From assembly GCA_963204725.1 (NCBI GenBank), contig CAUJHH010000075.1, forward strand, positions 1 through 44,109: a stretch of DNA of 44,109 bases, given 5' to 3'. Numbering within the stretch: the stretch's first letter is position 1; every line of letters begins with the position of its first letter. Positions 25,429 through 34,969 of this stretch are shown here, in pieces. Source of the DNA: Planctomycetota bacterium. GTDB lineage: Bacteria; Planctomycetota; Phycisphaerae; Phycisphaerales; UBA1924. The notes beneath the pieces were generated by a model. It was given only the letters and a program-made list of their open reading frames with translations, did no database searches and was not told the DNA's origin. Position numbers and translations under genes: made by a program.

Positions 25429-25928
25429 CACCTTCAGGACAAGCCTCGTCAGGACAGACCTCGCACATCAGCGTCTACGACTCGGTCGGCGAGTCGCAGG
25501 CCTCCACGCTGCTCCGGCTTGGCCTGCTCGGGCCTCGACGCCCGATCGATGATCTGGCCGATCGCCTCGCAGAGCCCGGTGCCGCCACATGGCTCGATAG
25601 CATGCTGGAAATCGGCACGACCGCCGCGATCGGAAAGCCGCGATCGGTGCTCCTGATGGGCGCAACAAGCATCGAGGATCTGAGCAAGGTCAAGGACGAG
25701 GGCAAGCGCCGCTATCGCAATTCCGAGACAGCCGATGGGCGTCTCGGAGGGCTCGCGATCTACTTCGTCGCGATCTCCGGCGGCCTCGTGCACCACAAGC
25801 GAAACATCTGCAGCCGCCCCCCCGACGTGCTCCACGCCGCGCTGCTCGATCTGGCCGCGGCTTCCGCCGGGCACTGGAGCGACCTTCTGACCCGTGCCGC
25901 CGCGACCGCCCGCGCGCTCGCCCCTTGA
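25425..25928 (+). CDS. Unknown protein coupled to the sigma factor gene
   Basis: 167 residues starting 4 bp inside the sigma gene. No transmembrane segment or zinc motif is visible, so it is not a typical membrane or ZAS-type anti-sigma. It has a helical N-terminus, a central hydrophobic stretch LGGLAIYFVAISGGLVHH (about 106-123) and an Ala-rich C-terminus (LHAALLDLAAASAGHWSDLL). I recognise no family. Coupling suggests it modulates the sigma factor. Confidence 0.72.
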   Translation: MTPSGQASSGQTSHISVYDSVGESQASTLLRLGLLGPRRPIDDLADRLAEPGAATWLDSMLEIGTTAAIGKPRSVLLMGATSIEDLSKVKDEGKRRYRNSETADGRLGGLAIYFVAISGGLVHHKRNICSRPPDVLHAALLDLAAASAGHWSDLLTRAAATARALAP

Positions 25929-26040
25929 CCTCTCCATGCCGCACGCAGCCGCGCGTGCGACCGACGGTAACTGAGTGATCGTCCTAACCTACGGACCCGG
26001 CTCGAATGCGAGTCGGGTCTGGTGCATTCGGAGCAATCGC

Positions 26041-28125
26041 ATGCGATATGGCGTAGCGGGTCGGATCTTCCTCGGAGCAGTGAGCGCGGCGGTCATGGCG
26101 GTTGCGTCGCTCGTCGCGCGGGCCGATGAAGGGATGTGGCTTCTGACGTCGCCTCCCAGAGAGACCCTGCGCGCCCGGTACGGATTCGAACCGACCGCCG
26201 CGTGGATGGAAAAGATGCAGAAGTCCTCGGTGCGGTTCTCGACCGGTGGCTCGGGCTCGCTCGTCTCCGCGAGTGGCCTGGTGATGACCAACCACCACGT
26301 CGCCTCGGACATGCTCTCGAAGCTGAGCGACAACGGACTCGACATCCAACGCGACGGATACATCGCCAACAGCGAGGCCGAGGAGCTTGCGTGTCCCGAC
26401 CTCGAACTCAACATCCTCTGGACGATCGAGGACGTGACCGACCGCGTGAACGAGGGAACCGCCGAGATGTCCGCCTCCGATGCGGCTTCCGCCCGCCGGC
26501 GCGCGATCGCGTCTATCGAGCAGGCGGCCGGTGAGAAGACCGGGTACCTCTGCCAGGTCGTCACGCTCTACCAGGGCGCGAAGTACCACCTGTACGCCTA
26601 CAAGCGATTCACCGATGTCCGGCTTGTCTTCGCGCCGGAGGAGCAGATCGCCTTTTTCGGTGGTGACACCGACAACTTTGAGTACCCGAGGTACTGCCTC
26701 GATGTGACGTTCTTCCGCATCTACGAGAATGGCAAGCCCTACACGCCGGAGCACCACATCTCCTGGTCGTCCGCCGGCATCGCCGAGGGAGAATTGGGCT
26801 TCGTCTTCGGTCACCCCGGCACCACGCGCCGGCTCTACACGGTCGATCACATCAAGTTCGCCCGCGACGTGCAGCTCCCTCGCCGGCTGCAGCAGCTCTG
26901 GCGACGCGAGGTCCAGTTGACAAACTTTACGAACCGGAGCGAGGAGAACCGGCGGATGGCGCGCGAGGACTTCCTCGGCGTGCAGAACGCCCGCAAGGCT
27001 CTCGCCGGTCAGTTCGAGGGACTCCTCGATCCCGCCATGATGAACGAGAAGGCCCGTGCGGAAGCCAGGCTGCGCGCATGGGTCCTGCAGGACCCGGACC
27101 GCGCCGCCGCGTGGGGGAGCGCGTGGGACGACATCGCCGAGGCGGAGAAACGCTACACCGAGTTCTACGACCAGCGCGTGATCGACCTCTCGTCATCCAC
27201 GCTCTTCAAGACCGCGCTGCACCTGGTGCGCATGAGCGACGAACTGCCCAAGCCCTCCGGGGATCGCCTCCGTGAGTACCGCGACTCCGGGCTGGAGTCG
27301 CTCCGATTCCAGTTGTTCTCTCCCGCGCCGATCCACGACGCGCTGGAGATCGACATCCTGCGCTCGGGCCTGGCACAGATGGCCGAGACGCTCGGCGGCG
27401 ATCACCCGATCGTGCAGCTCGCGCTCGCCGGAAAGAGCCCGACCGCCCGGGCCGAGGAACTGGTCGCGGGAACCACGCTCCACTCGGTCGAGACGCGGAA
27501 GAAGATCGGTGCGGGAGGGAGCGAAGCGATCGCCACCTCGACCGATCCGATGGTGCGACTCGCTGCCGCACTCGATCCGGCCTTGCGGGCCTATCGCACG
27601 AAGTACGAGAACAACGTTGAGTCCGTGGAGCGCCAGTCCTACGCCAAGGTCGCAGCAGCGAAGTTCGCCTTCGAGGGCGACAGCGTCTACCCCGATGCCA
27701 CGTTCACGCTGCGGATGGCCTTCGGGCCGGTGAAGCCGTACCAGGAAATGGGCAAGACGATCCCCGCGTTCACCGCGATGGGAGGCGCATTCGAGCGGGC
27801 CGATGCCCGCCAGGGCGACCCGGCCTTCCGCCTCCCGCCGCGCTGGCTCGACGCGAAGAACGAAATCAACCCAGATGTTCCCTTCAATTTCGTGATGTGC
27901 GCCGACATCATCGGCGGCAACTCCGGTTCTCCCGTCGTCAACGTCAAGGGCGAAGTGGTCGGGCTGATCTTCGACGGCAACCTTCAGTCGCTTCCCTGGG
28001 CCTTCGCCTACGACGAGCGTCAGGGGCGTGCGGTGTGCGTCGACTCACGCGGGATGATCGAGGCCTTCCGAACGGTGTACAAGGCCGACCGCCTCTTGAA
28101 GGAACTGCTCGCGACGACAAAGTGA
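26041..28125 (+). CDS. S46-family dipeptidyl-peptidase (DPP7-like)
   Basis: 694 residues with a signal peptide (ending ...LVARA). The trypsin-like S46 core shows catalytic H86 in VMTNHHVASD and S628 in GGNSGSPVVN, matching the family's H86 and S652-type positions. The aspartate lies in the FGGDTDNFEYPRYC segment (about 210-223). At S628+18 the residue is G646 (IFDGN), as in DPP7 (hydrophobic P1), rather than the Arg of DPP11 (acidic P1). It releases N-terminal dipeptides outside the cytoplasm. GGAG precedes the ATG at 26041. It ends 54 bp before the GH63-like gene. Confidence 0.92.
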   Translation: MRYGVAGRIFLGAVSAAVMAVASLVARADEGMWLLTSPPRETLRARYGFEPTAAWMEKMQKSSVRFSTGGSGSLVSASGLVMTNHHVASDMLSKLSDNGLDIQRDGYIANSEAEELACPDLELNILWTIEDVTDRVNEGTAEMSASDAASARRRAIASIEQAAGEKTGYLCQVVTLYQGAKYHLYAYKRFTDVRLVFAPEEQIAFFGGDTDNFEYPRYCLDVTFFRIYENGKPYTPEHHISWSSAGIAEGELGFVFGHPGTTRRLYTVDHIKFARDVQLPRRLQQLWRREVQLTNFTNRSEENRRMAREDFLGVQNARKALAGQFEGLLDPAMMNEKARAEARLRAWVLQDPDRAAAWGSAWDDIAEAEKRYTEFYDQRVIDLSSSTLFKTALHLVRMSDELPKPSGDRLREYRDSGLESLRFQLFSPAPIHDALEIDILRSGLAQMAETLGGDHPIVQLALAGKSPTARAEELVAGTTLHSVETRKKIGAGGSEAIATSTDPMVRLAAALDPALRAYRTKYENNVESVERQSYAKVAAAKFAFEGDSVYPDATFTLRMAFGPVKPYQEMGKTIPAFTAMGGAFERADARQGDPAFRLPPRWLDAKNEINPDVPFNFVMCADIIGGNSGSPVVNVKGEVVGLIFDGNLQSLPWAFAYDERQGRAVCVDSRGMIEAFRTVYKADRLLKELLATTK

Positions 28126-28167
28126 GCACCATTGCGCCCGGTGGCGTCATCGGCAGCCGCTGGCAGG

Positions 28168-28173
28168 TACACT
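28168..28173 (+). promoter_or_regulatory. TACACT box 6 nt before the GH63 start codon
   Basis: GGTACACT ends at 28173 and the ATG is at 28180, so transcription would begin at or next to the start codon: a candidate leaderless promoter. No ribosome-binding site lies upstream. No good -35 is seen. Confidence 0.4.
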
Positions 28174-28179
28174 CGCGCC

Positions 28180-30915
28180 ATGGGTGAAGGCTCCTCGTTC
28201 CAGGCTGAGGTCGATCGGCTCGCTGAGGACGCCGCGCGCCAGAACAATTGGAAGCGGTGGGGGCCCTACCTCGCCGAGCGTCAGTGGGGCACGGTCCGCG
28301 AGGACTACTCGTCGGACGGGAACGTCTGGGAGTACTTCCCGCACGACCACGCACGCAGCCGCGCCTATCGATGGGGAGAGGACGGGCTGCTGGGTTTCAC
28401 AGACCGGCAGTGCCGGCTCTGCTTCGCGATGGCGCTGTGGAACGGGAACGATCCGATCCTGAAGGAACGGCTCTTCGGGCTCAACGGCCATGAGGGAAAC
28501 CACGGCGAGGACGTGAAGGAGTTCTATTTCTACACCGACTCGTCGCCAACGCACTCGTATTGCTCCGCGACCTACAAGTACCCGCAGGCCGAGTTCCCCT
28601 ACCAGCGTCTCATCGATGAGAACCGGGCACGCTCTCGCGCCGAACCGGAATTCAACATCGAGGACACGGGTATCTTCGACGAGTCGCGGTACTTCGACAT
28701 CAAGATCGAATACGCCAAGGAATCTCCCAACGGGATCCTGATCCGCGTGACCGCGACCAATCGAGGCCCGGACGCGGCCCCGCTCTGGCTCATCCCGCAG
28801 CTCTGGTTCAGGAACACGTGGTCGTGGGGCGTGACGAGCGACGGGGACCCGGTCCGGCCGATGATCGCTGGCGGATCAGCGGATCGGAACGGCCCGCAGG
28901 AGGCCATCGCCGAGCACCCGGACATCGGCAGGTACCGCTGGCTCGTCCACGCGCCCGACGCCTCGGGCTGCGAGATGCTCTTCACCGAGAACGAGACCAA
29001 CATGCGCCGTCTCTACAAGTTCGAGGGCGGCGCGCCCTACGCCAAGGACGCGTTCCACTCGCGCATCATCGGGGGAGAGCACGACGCAGTGAACGGCGTT
29101 CGAGAAGGAACCAAATCGTGCGCCGTCTGGAAGGGCGTGCTCAAGGCCGGCCAGAGCGCCACGATCTCGATGCGCCTTTTCGACGAACGAGAACGCCCCG
29201 CCGACGCCGGTTTTGGTCCCGCCTTCGACGCGATCTTCGACACGCGCCTGGCAGAGTGCGACGCCTACTACGGCTCGCGTGTCTGGCAGGGGCAGACGCC
29301 GGAGGATGCGCGGGTGGTCCGCCAGGCATACGCAGGGCTCTTCTGGTCCAAGCAGTACTACCACTACGTCGTGGCCGACTGGCTGAAAGGGGACCCGTCG
29401 CAGCCCGCTCCCGATCCCGCGCGAGCCGTGGGAAGAAACAGCGACTGGGGCCACCTGTTCAATCGGGACGTGATCTCGATGCCCGACACGTGGGAGTATC
29501 CCTGGTACGCCGCCTGGGACCTGGCGTTCCACTGCGTGGCATACGCGCGCGTCGATCCGCAGTTCGCCAAGGACCAGTTGCTGCTGCTCCTCCGCGAGTG
29601 GTACATGCACCCATCCGGGCAGATTCCGGCCTACGAGTTCGCCTTCTCAGATGTGAACCCGCCGGTGCACGCGTGGGCGTGCTGGCGCGTCTACAAGCTC
29701 ACCGGGCCGCGCGGCGGGCGCGATCGACTCTTCCTCGAACGCGCCTTCCAGAAACTGCTCATGAACTTCACGTGGTGGGTCAACCGCAAAGACCCGCACG
29801 GCAAGCACATCTTCTCCGGCGGATTCCTCGGGCTGGACAACATCGGCGTCTTCGACCGCTCCGCACCGCTGCCGGGGAACGCGGTGCTCGAGCAGGCAGA
29901 CGCCACGGCGTGGATGGCGTTCTTCTGCACCACCATGCTCGCCATCGCGACCGAGCTCGCGAAAGAGAACCCCGCCTACGAGGACATCGCCAGCAAGTTC
30001 TTCGAGCACTTCGTCGCGATCTCGGAGGCGATGAACACGCTGGGAGGCAACGGGCTGTGGGATGAGCACGACGGCTTCTTCTACGACCAGCTCCGAACCG
30101 ACGACGGGGCCGTGCCCCTCCGCGTTCGCTCACTCGTCGGCATCATCCCCATGCTCGCGGTCGAGGTCCTCGACGACCGGGAGTTGCTGAAGCTGCCCGG
30201 GTTCGGCGCGCGAACAGCGTGGTTCCTCCGCCACCGCCCGGAACTGGCACAACACGTCGCGTGCATGGAATCATCCGATGGCGAGGGCGTGCTGCGACTC
30301 CTGGCGATCCCCTCGCGCGATCGGCTCAAACGCGTGCTCCGCTACCTGCTCGACGAGAACGAGTTCCTCTCGCCCTTCGGGATCCGATCCCTCTCTCGTG
30401 TGCACAAGGACGCACCGTATGTCTTCGACCACGACGGCCAGCAGATGAAAGTCGGGTACGTCCCAGGCGAGTCGAGCACGGGGATGTTCGGCGGCAACTC
30501 CAACTGGCGTGGGCCGGTCTGGTTCCCGCTCAACTATCTCATCATCGAATCGCTGGAGCGATACCACTATTTCTACGGCGAGACGCTGAAGATGGAGTAT
30601 CCCACCGGATCCGGACGGATGTACAACCTGCGCGAGATCGCCGACCACCTCCGTGCACGGCTCATTTCCCTCTTCCTGCCCGGCAAGGACGGCAAACGCC
30701 CGTGCCACGGCGACGACGAGCGGTTTCGCAGAGACCCCCACTGGAAAGACCTTCTCCTGTACCATGAGTACTTCCACGCCGAATCGGGCAAGGGGCTCGG
30801 CGCGAGCCACCAGACCGGATGGACAGCACTGGTTGCGCAGATGTACCAGGATCTCGCGAAAAAGCTCTCGAAGCAGGGAAGCGTCGCGGCTATGCCCGGC
30901 ACGCCATCTGCGTGA
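28180..30915 (+). CDS. GH63-like glucosidase (large bacterial form)
   Basis: 911 residues, no signal peptide. The C-terminal (alpha/alpha)6 barrel carries WEYPWYAAWDLAFHCVAYARVD (about 443-464), GQIPAYEFAFSDVNPPVHAW, and NWRGPVWFPLNYLIIESL, which match the GH63 (mannosyl-oligosaccharide glucosidase-like) clan. An N-terminal beta domain (RCKL...WNGNDPILKERLFGL) binds substrate. Reported bacterial GH63 activities include alpha-glucosidase and glucosylglycerate hydrolase; which applies here cannot be told. It shares its region with debranching and GH31 enzymes. No Shine-Dalgarno is visible. Confidence 0.88.
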   Translation: MGEGSSFQAEVDRLAEDAARQNNWKRWGPYLAERQWGTVREDYSSDGNVWEYFPHDHARSRAYRWGEDGLLGFTDRQCRLCFAMALWNGNDPILKERLFGLNGHEGNHGEDVKEFYFYTDSSPTHSYCSATYKYPQAEFPYQRLIDENRARSRAEPEFNIEDTGIFDESRYFDIKIEYAKESPNGILIRVTATNRGPDAAPLWLIPQLWFRNTWSWGVTSDGDPVRPMIAGGSADRNGPQEAIAEHPDIGRYRWLVHAPDASGCEMLFTENETNMRRLYKFEGGAPYAKDAFHSRIIGGEHDAVNGVREGTKSCAVWKGVLKAGQSATISMRLFDERERPADAGFGPAFDAIFDTRLAECDAYYGSRVWQGQTPEDARVVRQAYAGLFWSKQYYHYVVADWLKGDPSQPAPDPARAVGRNSDWGHLFNRDVISMPDTWEYPWYAAWDLAFHCVAYARVDPQFAKDQLLLLLREWYMHPSGQIPAYEFAFSDVNPPVHAWACWRVYKLTGPRGGRDRLFLERAFQKLLMNFTWWVNRKDPHGKHIFSGGFLGLDNIGVFDRSAPLPGNAVLEQADATAWMAFFCTTMLAIATELAKENPAYEDIASKFFEHFVAISEAMNTLGGNGLWDEHDGFFYDQLRTDDGAVPLRVRSLVGIIPMLAVEVLDDRELLKLPGFGARTAWFLRHRPELAQHVACMESSDGEGVLRLLAIPSRDRLKRVLRYLLDENEFLSPFGIRSLSRVHKDAPYVFDHDGQQMKVGYVPGESSTGMFGGNSNWRGPVWFPLNYLIIESLERYHYFYGETLKMEYPTGSGRMYNLREIADHLRARLISLFLPGKDGKRPCHGDDERFRRDPHWKDLLLYHEYFHAESGKGLGASHQTGWTALVAQMYQDLAKKLSKQGSVAAMPGTPSA

Positions 30916-30973
30916 CCCCGACGGCGCCTTGGATCTCGCCTTCCGAACGCCGACCGTCATCCGAGCGGAGCGG

Positions 30974-32440
30974 TCATGGCTCGCGGCGCCCGAGCGCGTC
31001 CAGCAGCGGGCCAAGGTGCCGCTCGTAGTGCTTCCACCGTCCGATCGATGAAGTGAAGAGTGGTCGGTGAACCTGCCCAGCGCTCGCCGTCCGCATGTGC
31101 CGCTTGGTCAGGTGGAACTCAAGCACCCGCGGGTCCCACGCCAGTCCGATGTGATCGAGCATGGAGCGCGCAACACCCTCGAGATCGGCAACGAGCGACT
31201 CGTAGCGCACCTCAAGGACGCGGATGCCGAGTGCATCGCGCCAGTGGGCCATCAGCCGCTCGTGCGCGACGTACTTGCGCCCGAGCGTGTCCAGGTCGCG
31301 TGTGTAGCCGTGGCCCGAGCCAAAGTTCTGCATGAAACACGAGAGGCAGGTGTCGCGCGCGTCACGCACGCAATAGATGATCCTCGCTCCGGGGAGCACC
31401 CGCGTAATTGGCCCGAGAATCGTGTAGTTCCCGGGGAGCTTGTCGATGACGCGCGACCTGCCGGGGCACCGGCCACGCATCATCGCCAGATACTCACCGG
31501 CCGCCGCGCGAACCCCGTCAACAGGCCACCCGACCCGCGACAACCGCTGCTCGATGCGGGGCAACGCAGGGCTCTCGCCGATGCTCCCGACCTCGGGGTG
31601 CGACGAGAGAATCTGATCGACCAGACTCGTACCGCTCCGGGGCATGCCGAGCACAAGCACGGGAATCGGATCGTCGAGTCCCGACGTCGGCGTCCCATCG
31701 AGCCGCTCCCGCGTCCAGTGCCCGATCGTCGCGTCGAAGAATCCCTGCTCCGGAATCGGGCCGCCCACGCGTGCGCCGCGCGCCGCGTGCTCGAATGCCT
31801 CGTCGTAGCGGCGCTCGGTGTCGAGCAGACGCGCGAGCTCGGTGTGCGCAGCCCGGAGCAGCGGCGCGGGCACCGCCCCGGCATTGAGTTGCCGAGTCAG
31901 AAGGTCGATCGCTTCCGGAACTCGTTTCAGCGCGCTCGCAACCATCGCAAAGGCCAGGACACAGGAAACGTCATCCGGTGCCGCACGGAGCGCACCATCA
32001 AGGATCGGCGCGGCATCGGCCGCCCGCCCATCGCCGTTGAGCAGCGTGACGATGCCGCGGACAGCGGGTGGGAAATGGGGCCGCAGCTTCAGCGCGTGCT
32101 CGAGTGCACGCTGCGCCCCGTCGATCTCCTCGATCGAACGAAGGCCGTTCGCCAGGTCGCACCACGCCTCGGGGTGCGGGCAGCCCCGATCGCAGAGCTC
32201 GCGAAGCAGCCGGATCCCCGGCTGGACATTCCCGATGCGGATCAGCGATGCCCCCAGAATGTGCACCAGCCCGTCCTCTTTCGGCCCGGCGTTCAACGCG
32301 ATCTGCGCCGACCGAGCCGCGTCGGCGAACCGACCCGCGTTGTAGCTGCCGATCGCGTGCTCCCGAGCGGCCCGCGCGTTCACCGGGCCCGGCGGCTGGT
32401 TCGGCACACGATTGCCCGGCGTGCGGGGCGGGGTGTTCAT
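30974..32440 (-). CDS. TPR-repeat sulfotransferase
   Basis: 488 residues. Residues ~25-230 are helical TPR-like repeats (AIGSYNAGRFADAARSAQIAL; GAQRALEHALKLRPH; VPEAIDLLTRQL). A C-terminal sulfotransferase domain begins at VLVLGMPRSGTSLVDQILSSHPEV (about 264-287), the 5'-PSB loop that holds PAPS phosphate; VIDKLPGNYTILGPI and RIIYCVRDARDTCLSCFMQNF follow, with the 3'-PB motif. It transfers sulfate from PAPS to an unknown acceptor. The start at 32440 has AAGGAAG 5 nt upstream. The family is greatly expanded in planctomycetes. Confidence 0.9.
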   Translation of the reverse strand: MNTPPRTPGNRVPNQPPGPVNARAAREHAIGSYNAGRFADAARSAQIALNAGPKEDGLVHILGASLIRIGNVQPGIRLLRELCDRGCPHPEAWCDLANGLRSIEEIDGAQRALEHALKLRPHFPPAVRGIVTLLNGDGRAADAAPILDGALRAAPDDVSCVLAFAMVASALKRVPEAIDLLTRQLNAGAVPAPLLRAAHTELARLLDTERRYDEAFEHAARGARVGGPIPEQGFFDATIGHWTRERLDGTPTSGLDDPIPVLVLGMPRSGTSLVDQILSSHPEVGSIGESPALPRIEQRLSRVGWPVDGVRAAAGEYLAMMRGRCPGRSRVIDKLPGNYTILGPITRVLPGARIIYCVRDARDTCLSCFMQNFGSGHGYTRDLDTLGRKYVAHERLMAHWRDALGIRVLEVRYESLVADLEGVARSMLDHIGLAWDPRVLEFHLTKRHMRTASAGQVHRPLFTSSIGRWKHYERHLGPLLDALGRREP

Positions 32441-32576
32441 TCGGCTTCCTTCGAACTTCACAAGCATCGTGCGCTGGCGCCGGTCGGGAAAGAATAGAAT
32501 AGTCGGTGCCCGTCGCGGCGTGGTATCGGCCGCGACCGACGGGCGTGAGAGTCATCCAACCCGAAGGAGGGCGGCG

Positions 32577-34670
32577 ATGACGGCGAAGAAGCGTGCCGGC
32601 GGACTCAGCAGCAGCAACGGACAGGCAATCGCGAAGGGCGATTCGCCATCGCCTCAGCGGATCCCGATCGACGATTCGAGCGAGTGGCTCGAGCCCGACG
32701 GGCTCGGCGGGTTCGCTTCCGGCACCGCAACCGGTGTCAACACACGCCGATACCACGCGCTGCTGCTCGCATCGACGCGTCCGCCCACCGATCGCTTCGT
32801 GCTCGTAAACAGCGTCGACGCATGGATCGAAACGGCGTCCGGAGCAGTGCCGATCTCCTCACAGCGGTACGCGCCGGGGATCACGCACCCGCTCGGCTCG
32901 ACCTCCATCACCTCATTCACCTGCGATCCATGGCCGACCTGGATCATCGAGCCCCTGCCGGGCGTACGCATCCTGCACGAACGGCTCATGAAGCGAGGCG
33001 AGCCGACGACGCTCCTCATGTGGACCCTCCTCAACGGAGACGGGCCCATCTCGCTCACGGTGCGTCCGCTGATGAGCGGCCGTGACTATCACGCGCTGCA
33101 CCACGCCAACGCCGCGTTCCGATTCGATTCGGATATCTGGGATGGGCGTGTGCAGTGGGAGCCCTACCCGGGCGTTCCGTCGGTCGTCGCGATCACCAAC
33201 GGCGACTACGAGCATCGCCCCGATTGGTACCGCAACTTCCTCTACGAACAGGAGCGGGCCCGCGGACAGGATTGCATCGAGGATCTCGCCTCACCCGGTC
33301 TCTTCCGCTGGAACCTCGCAAACGCGCCCGCTGCGATGACGCTCTCGACGCGATGCGACCCGGAGCCAAGACGCTGGACGCCCAAGGCCGCGCTGACGCT
33401 GGCAGAGAAGATCAAGAACGCGGAGCTGAAGCGAAGGAGCGAGTTCCGCGGCACGCTGCATCGGGCCGCGGACGCCTACATCGTCGTGCGTCGCCCGTCG
33501 ACAGACCACCCGCCGGGCACGACCGTCATCGCCGGCTACCCCTGGTTCACAGACTGGGGACGCGACACCTTCATCGCGCTCCGCGGGCTCTGCCTTGTGC
33601 CCGGCGCGGAGCGGCTCGACGACGCGAGGGACACGCTGCTCACGTGGGCCGCCCTCGTCTCCGAGGGAATGCTCCCCAACCGGCTCCCCGATCGAGGCGA
33701 CGAGCCGGAATACAACGCAGTCGATGCCTCGCTCTGGTTCGTGATCGCCGCCGGCGAGTATCTCGCGATCGCCAAGACCGCGAAACACGGCAAGCCGGAG
33801 GATCGCAGGTCGCTCATCCGTGCGATCGACGCGATCGTGACGGGCTACTCGCGCGGGACACGCTACAACATCGGGCTCGATCGCGACGGACTGATCCGCG
33901 CAGGCGTCGAAGGCGTCCAACTCACATGGATGGACGCGAAAGTAGGCGACTGGGTCGTCACGCCCCGCATCGGCAAACCCGTCGAGATCCAAGCGCTCTG
34001 GCTCAACGCGCTCCGAGTCCACGCCGGACTGACCGGCCAGGAGCATCCGGCCTTCACGCTCGGAATGGAGTCGTTCCAGTCGAGATTCTGGAGCGAGTCG
34101 CGCGGCTGGCTCTGCGATGTCGTAGACGTGGACCACAATCCCGGCCAGGACGACGCGTCCTTCCGCCCGAACCAGTTGTACGCAGCCGGCGGCCTGCCCC
34201 TGACCCTTGTGAGCGACGCGGTGGCCCTCCGCGTCGTAGACGCGGCGGAGAAACGGCTGTTGACGCCGATGGGGCCGCGCTCGCTCAGCCCCGACGCGCC
34301 GGGGTATCGGGGCCGATACGAGGGAGATCTGCTCTCGCGCGACGGTGCGTACCACATGGGAACGGTCTGGCCGCATCTCATCGGCGTGTTCGTAGAGGCG
34401 TGGGTGCGCTCGCGGGGCTCGACGAACGAAGCGAAACGCGATGCGCGAGAGCGATTCCTCACACCCATCCTCGACGCACTCAATCGAGACGGGATCGGGC
34501 ACGTCAGCGAGATCGCCGACGGGGATCCGCCGCACGCAGGGCGGGGCTGCCCGTTCCAGGCCTGGGCGGTCGCCGAGGCGTTGCGTCTCGAGCGTGGTGT
34601 TCTGGCCGTCGAGGCGGAGCCGGCGCGACCTGCACGTCCCAAGAAGACAAAGGTGACCGGCAAAGCATGA
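32577..34670 (+). CDS. Glycogen debranching enzyme (GH133-type)
   Basis: 697 residues. The N-terminal GDE_N domain has EWLEPDGLGGFASGTATGVNTRRYHALLLA (about 36-65). The C-terminal GDE_C catalytic domain shows AGYPWFTDWGRDTFIALRGL (about 320-339) and EYNAVDASLWFV, then RPNQLYAAGGLPL and YHMGTVWPHLIGVFVEAWV, the usual amylo-alpha-1,6-glucosidase landmarks with acidic catalytic candidates. The start is firm: GGAGG 7 nt before ATG. A basic C-terminal tail ends PKKTKVTGKA. It acts on glycogen branches and follows a GH63 and precedes a toxin-antitoxin pair. Confidence 0.93.
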   Translation: MTAKKRAGGLSSSNGQAIAKGDSPSPQRIPIDDSSEWLEPDGLGGFASGTATGVNTRRYHALLLASTRPPTDRFVLVNSVDAWIETASGAVPISSQRYAPGITHPLGSTSITSFTCDPWPTWIIEPLPGVRILHERLMKRGEPTTLLMWTLLNGDGPISLTVRPLMSGRDYHALHHANAAFRFDSDIWDGRVQWEPYPGVPSVVAITNGDYEHRPDWYRNFLYEQERARGQDCIEDLASPGLFRWNLANAPAAMTLSTRCDPEPRRWTPKAALTLAEKIKNAELKRRSEFRGTLHRAADAYIVVRRPSTDHPPGTTVIAGYPWFTDWGRDTFIALRGLCLVPGAERLDDARDTLLTWAALVSEGMLPNRLPDRGDEPEYNAVDASLWFVIAAGEYLAIAKTAKHGKPEDRRSLIRAIDAIVTGYSRGTRYNIGLDRDGLIRAGVEGVQLTWMDAKVGDWVVTPRIGKPVEIQALWLNALRVHAGLTGQEHPAFTLGMESFQSRFWSESRGWLCDVVDVDHNPGQDDASFRPNQLYAAGGLPLTLVSDAVALRVVDAAEKRLLTPMGPRSLSPDAPGYRGRYEGDLLSRDGAYHMGTVWPHLIGVFVEAWVRSRGSTNEAKRDARERFLTPILDALNRDGIGHVSEIADGDPPHAGRGCPFQAWAVAEALRLERGVLAVEAEPARPARPKKTKVTGKA

Positions 34671-34750
34671 GCCCGGACTCGCGAACCACTCCGACGCGAG
34701 AGTGGCGGATCGCCAGCAGAGAAGCGGTTCCTTCGGCCGGCAGCAATCGG

Positions 34751-34756
34751 TACAAT
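34751..34756 (+). promoter_or_regulatory. TACAAT box 6 nt before the antitoxin start codon
   Basis: GGTACAAT (34749-34756) precedes the ATG at 34763 by six bases, with TTCCTT 17 nt upstream of the hexamer. A leaderless transcript is suggested. Confidence 0.45.
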
Positions 34757-34762
34757 GTGGGC

Positions 34763-34969
34763 ATGGTCGCTCCTGTTACAAATGTGTCGATCCCGACAGA
34801 TCTTGCCAGAGCGTTGGAAGCGAGAGCCGCAAGTGCGGGGATGACGCTTCCTGCCTACATCGCGCTGCTCGCGCGTGTGCAGATCCGTCAGCATGACCAC
34901 GGTTTCGAAGACGCGACACGCCACCTCTTCAAAACCTATCCAAACGCTCTGCGGAAACTCGCAGAGTGA
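34763..34969 (+). CDS. RHH-type antitoxin-like protein
   Basis: 68 residues. VTNVSIPTDLARALEARAASAGMTLPAYIALLARV has a strand-helix-helix pattern typical of ribbon-helix-helix antitoxins. A C-terminal helical tail (FEDATRHLFKTYPNALRKLAE) would bind the partner toxin. Its stop overlaps the GTG of the following Doc-type frame (GTGA), as in phd/doc-like pairs where small antitoxin and toxin are coupled. It probably neutralises the Fic/Doc toxin and represses the pair. The short length and coupling support the call more than any strong motif. Confidence 0.68.
   Translation: MVAPVTNVSIPTDLARALEARAASAGMTLPAYIALLARVQIRQHDHGFEDATRHLFKTYPNALRKLAE

Noticed and set aside
33155..34762. Long plus-strand frame ending with the antitoxin gene (604 residues)
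   Set aside because: Most of it is an Arg/Pro-rich shadow of the debranching enzyme in another frame. Only the last 68 codons are supported.
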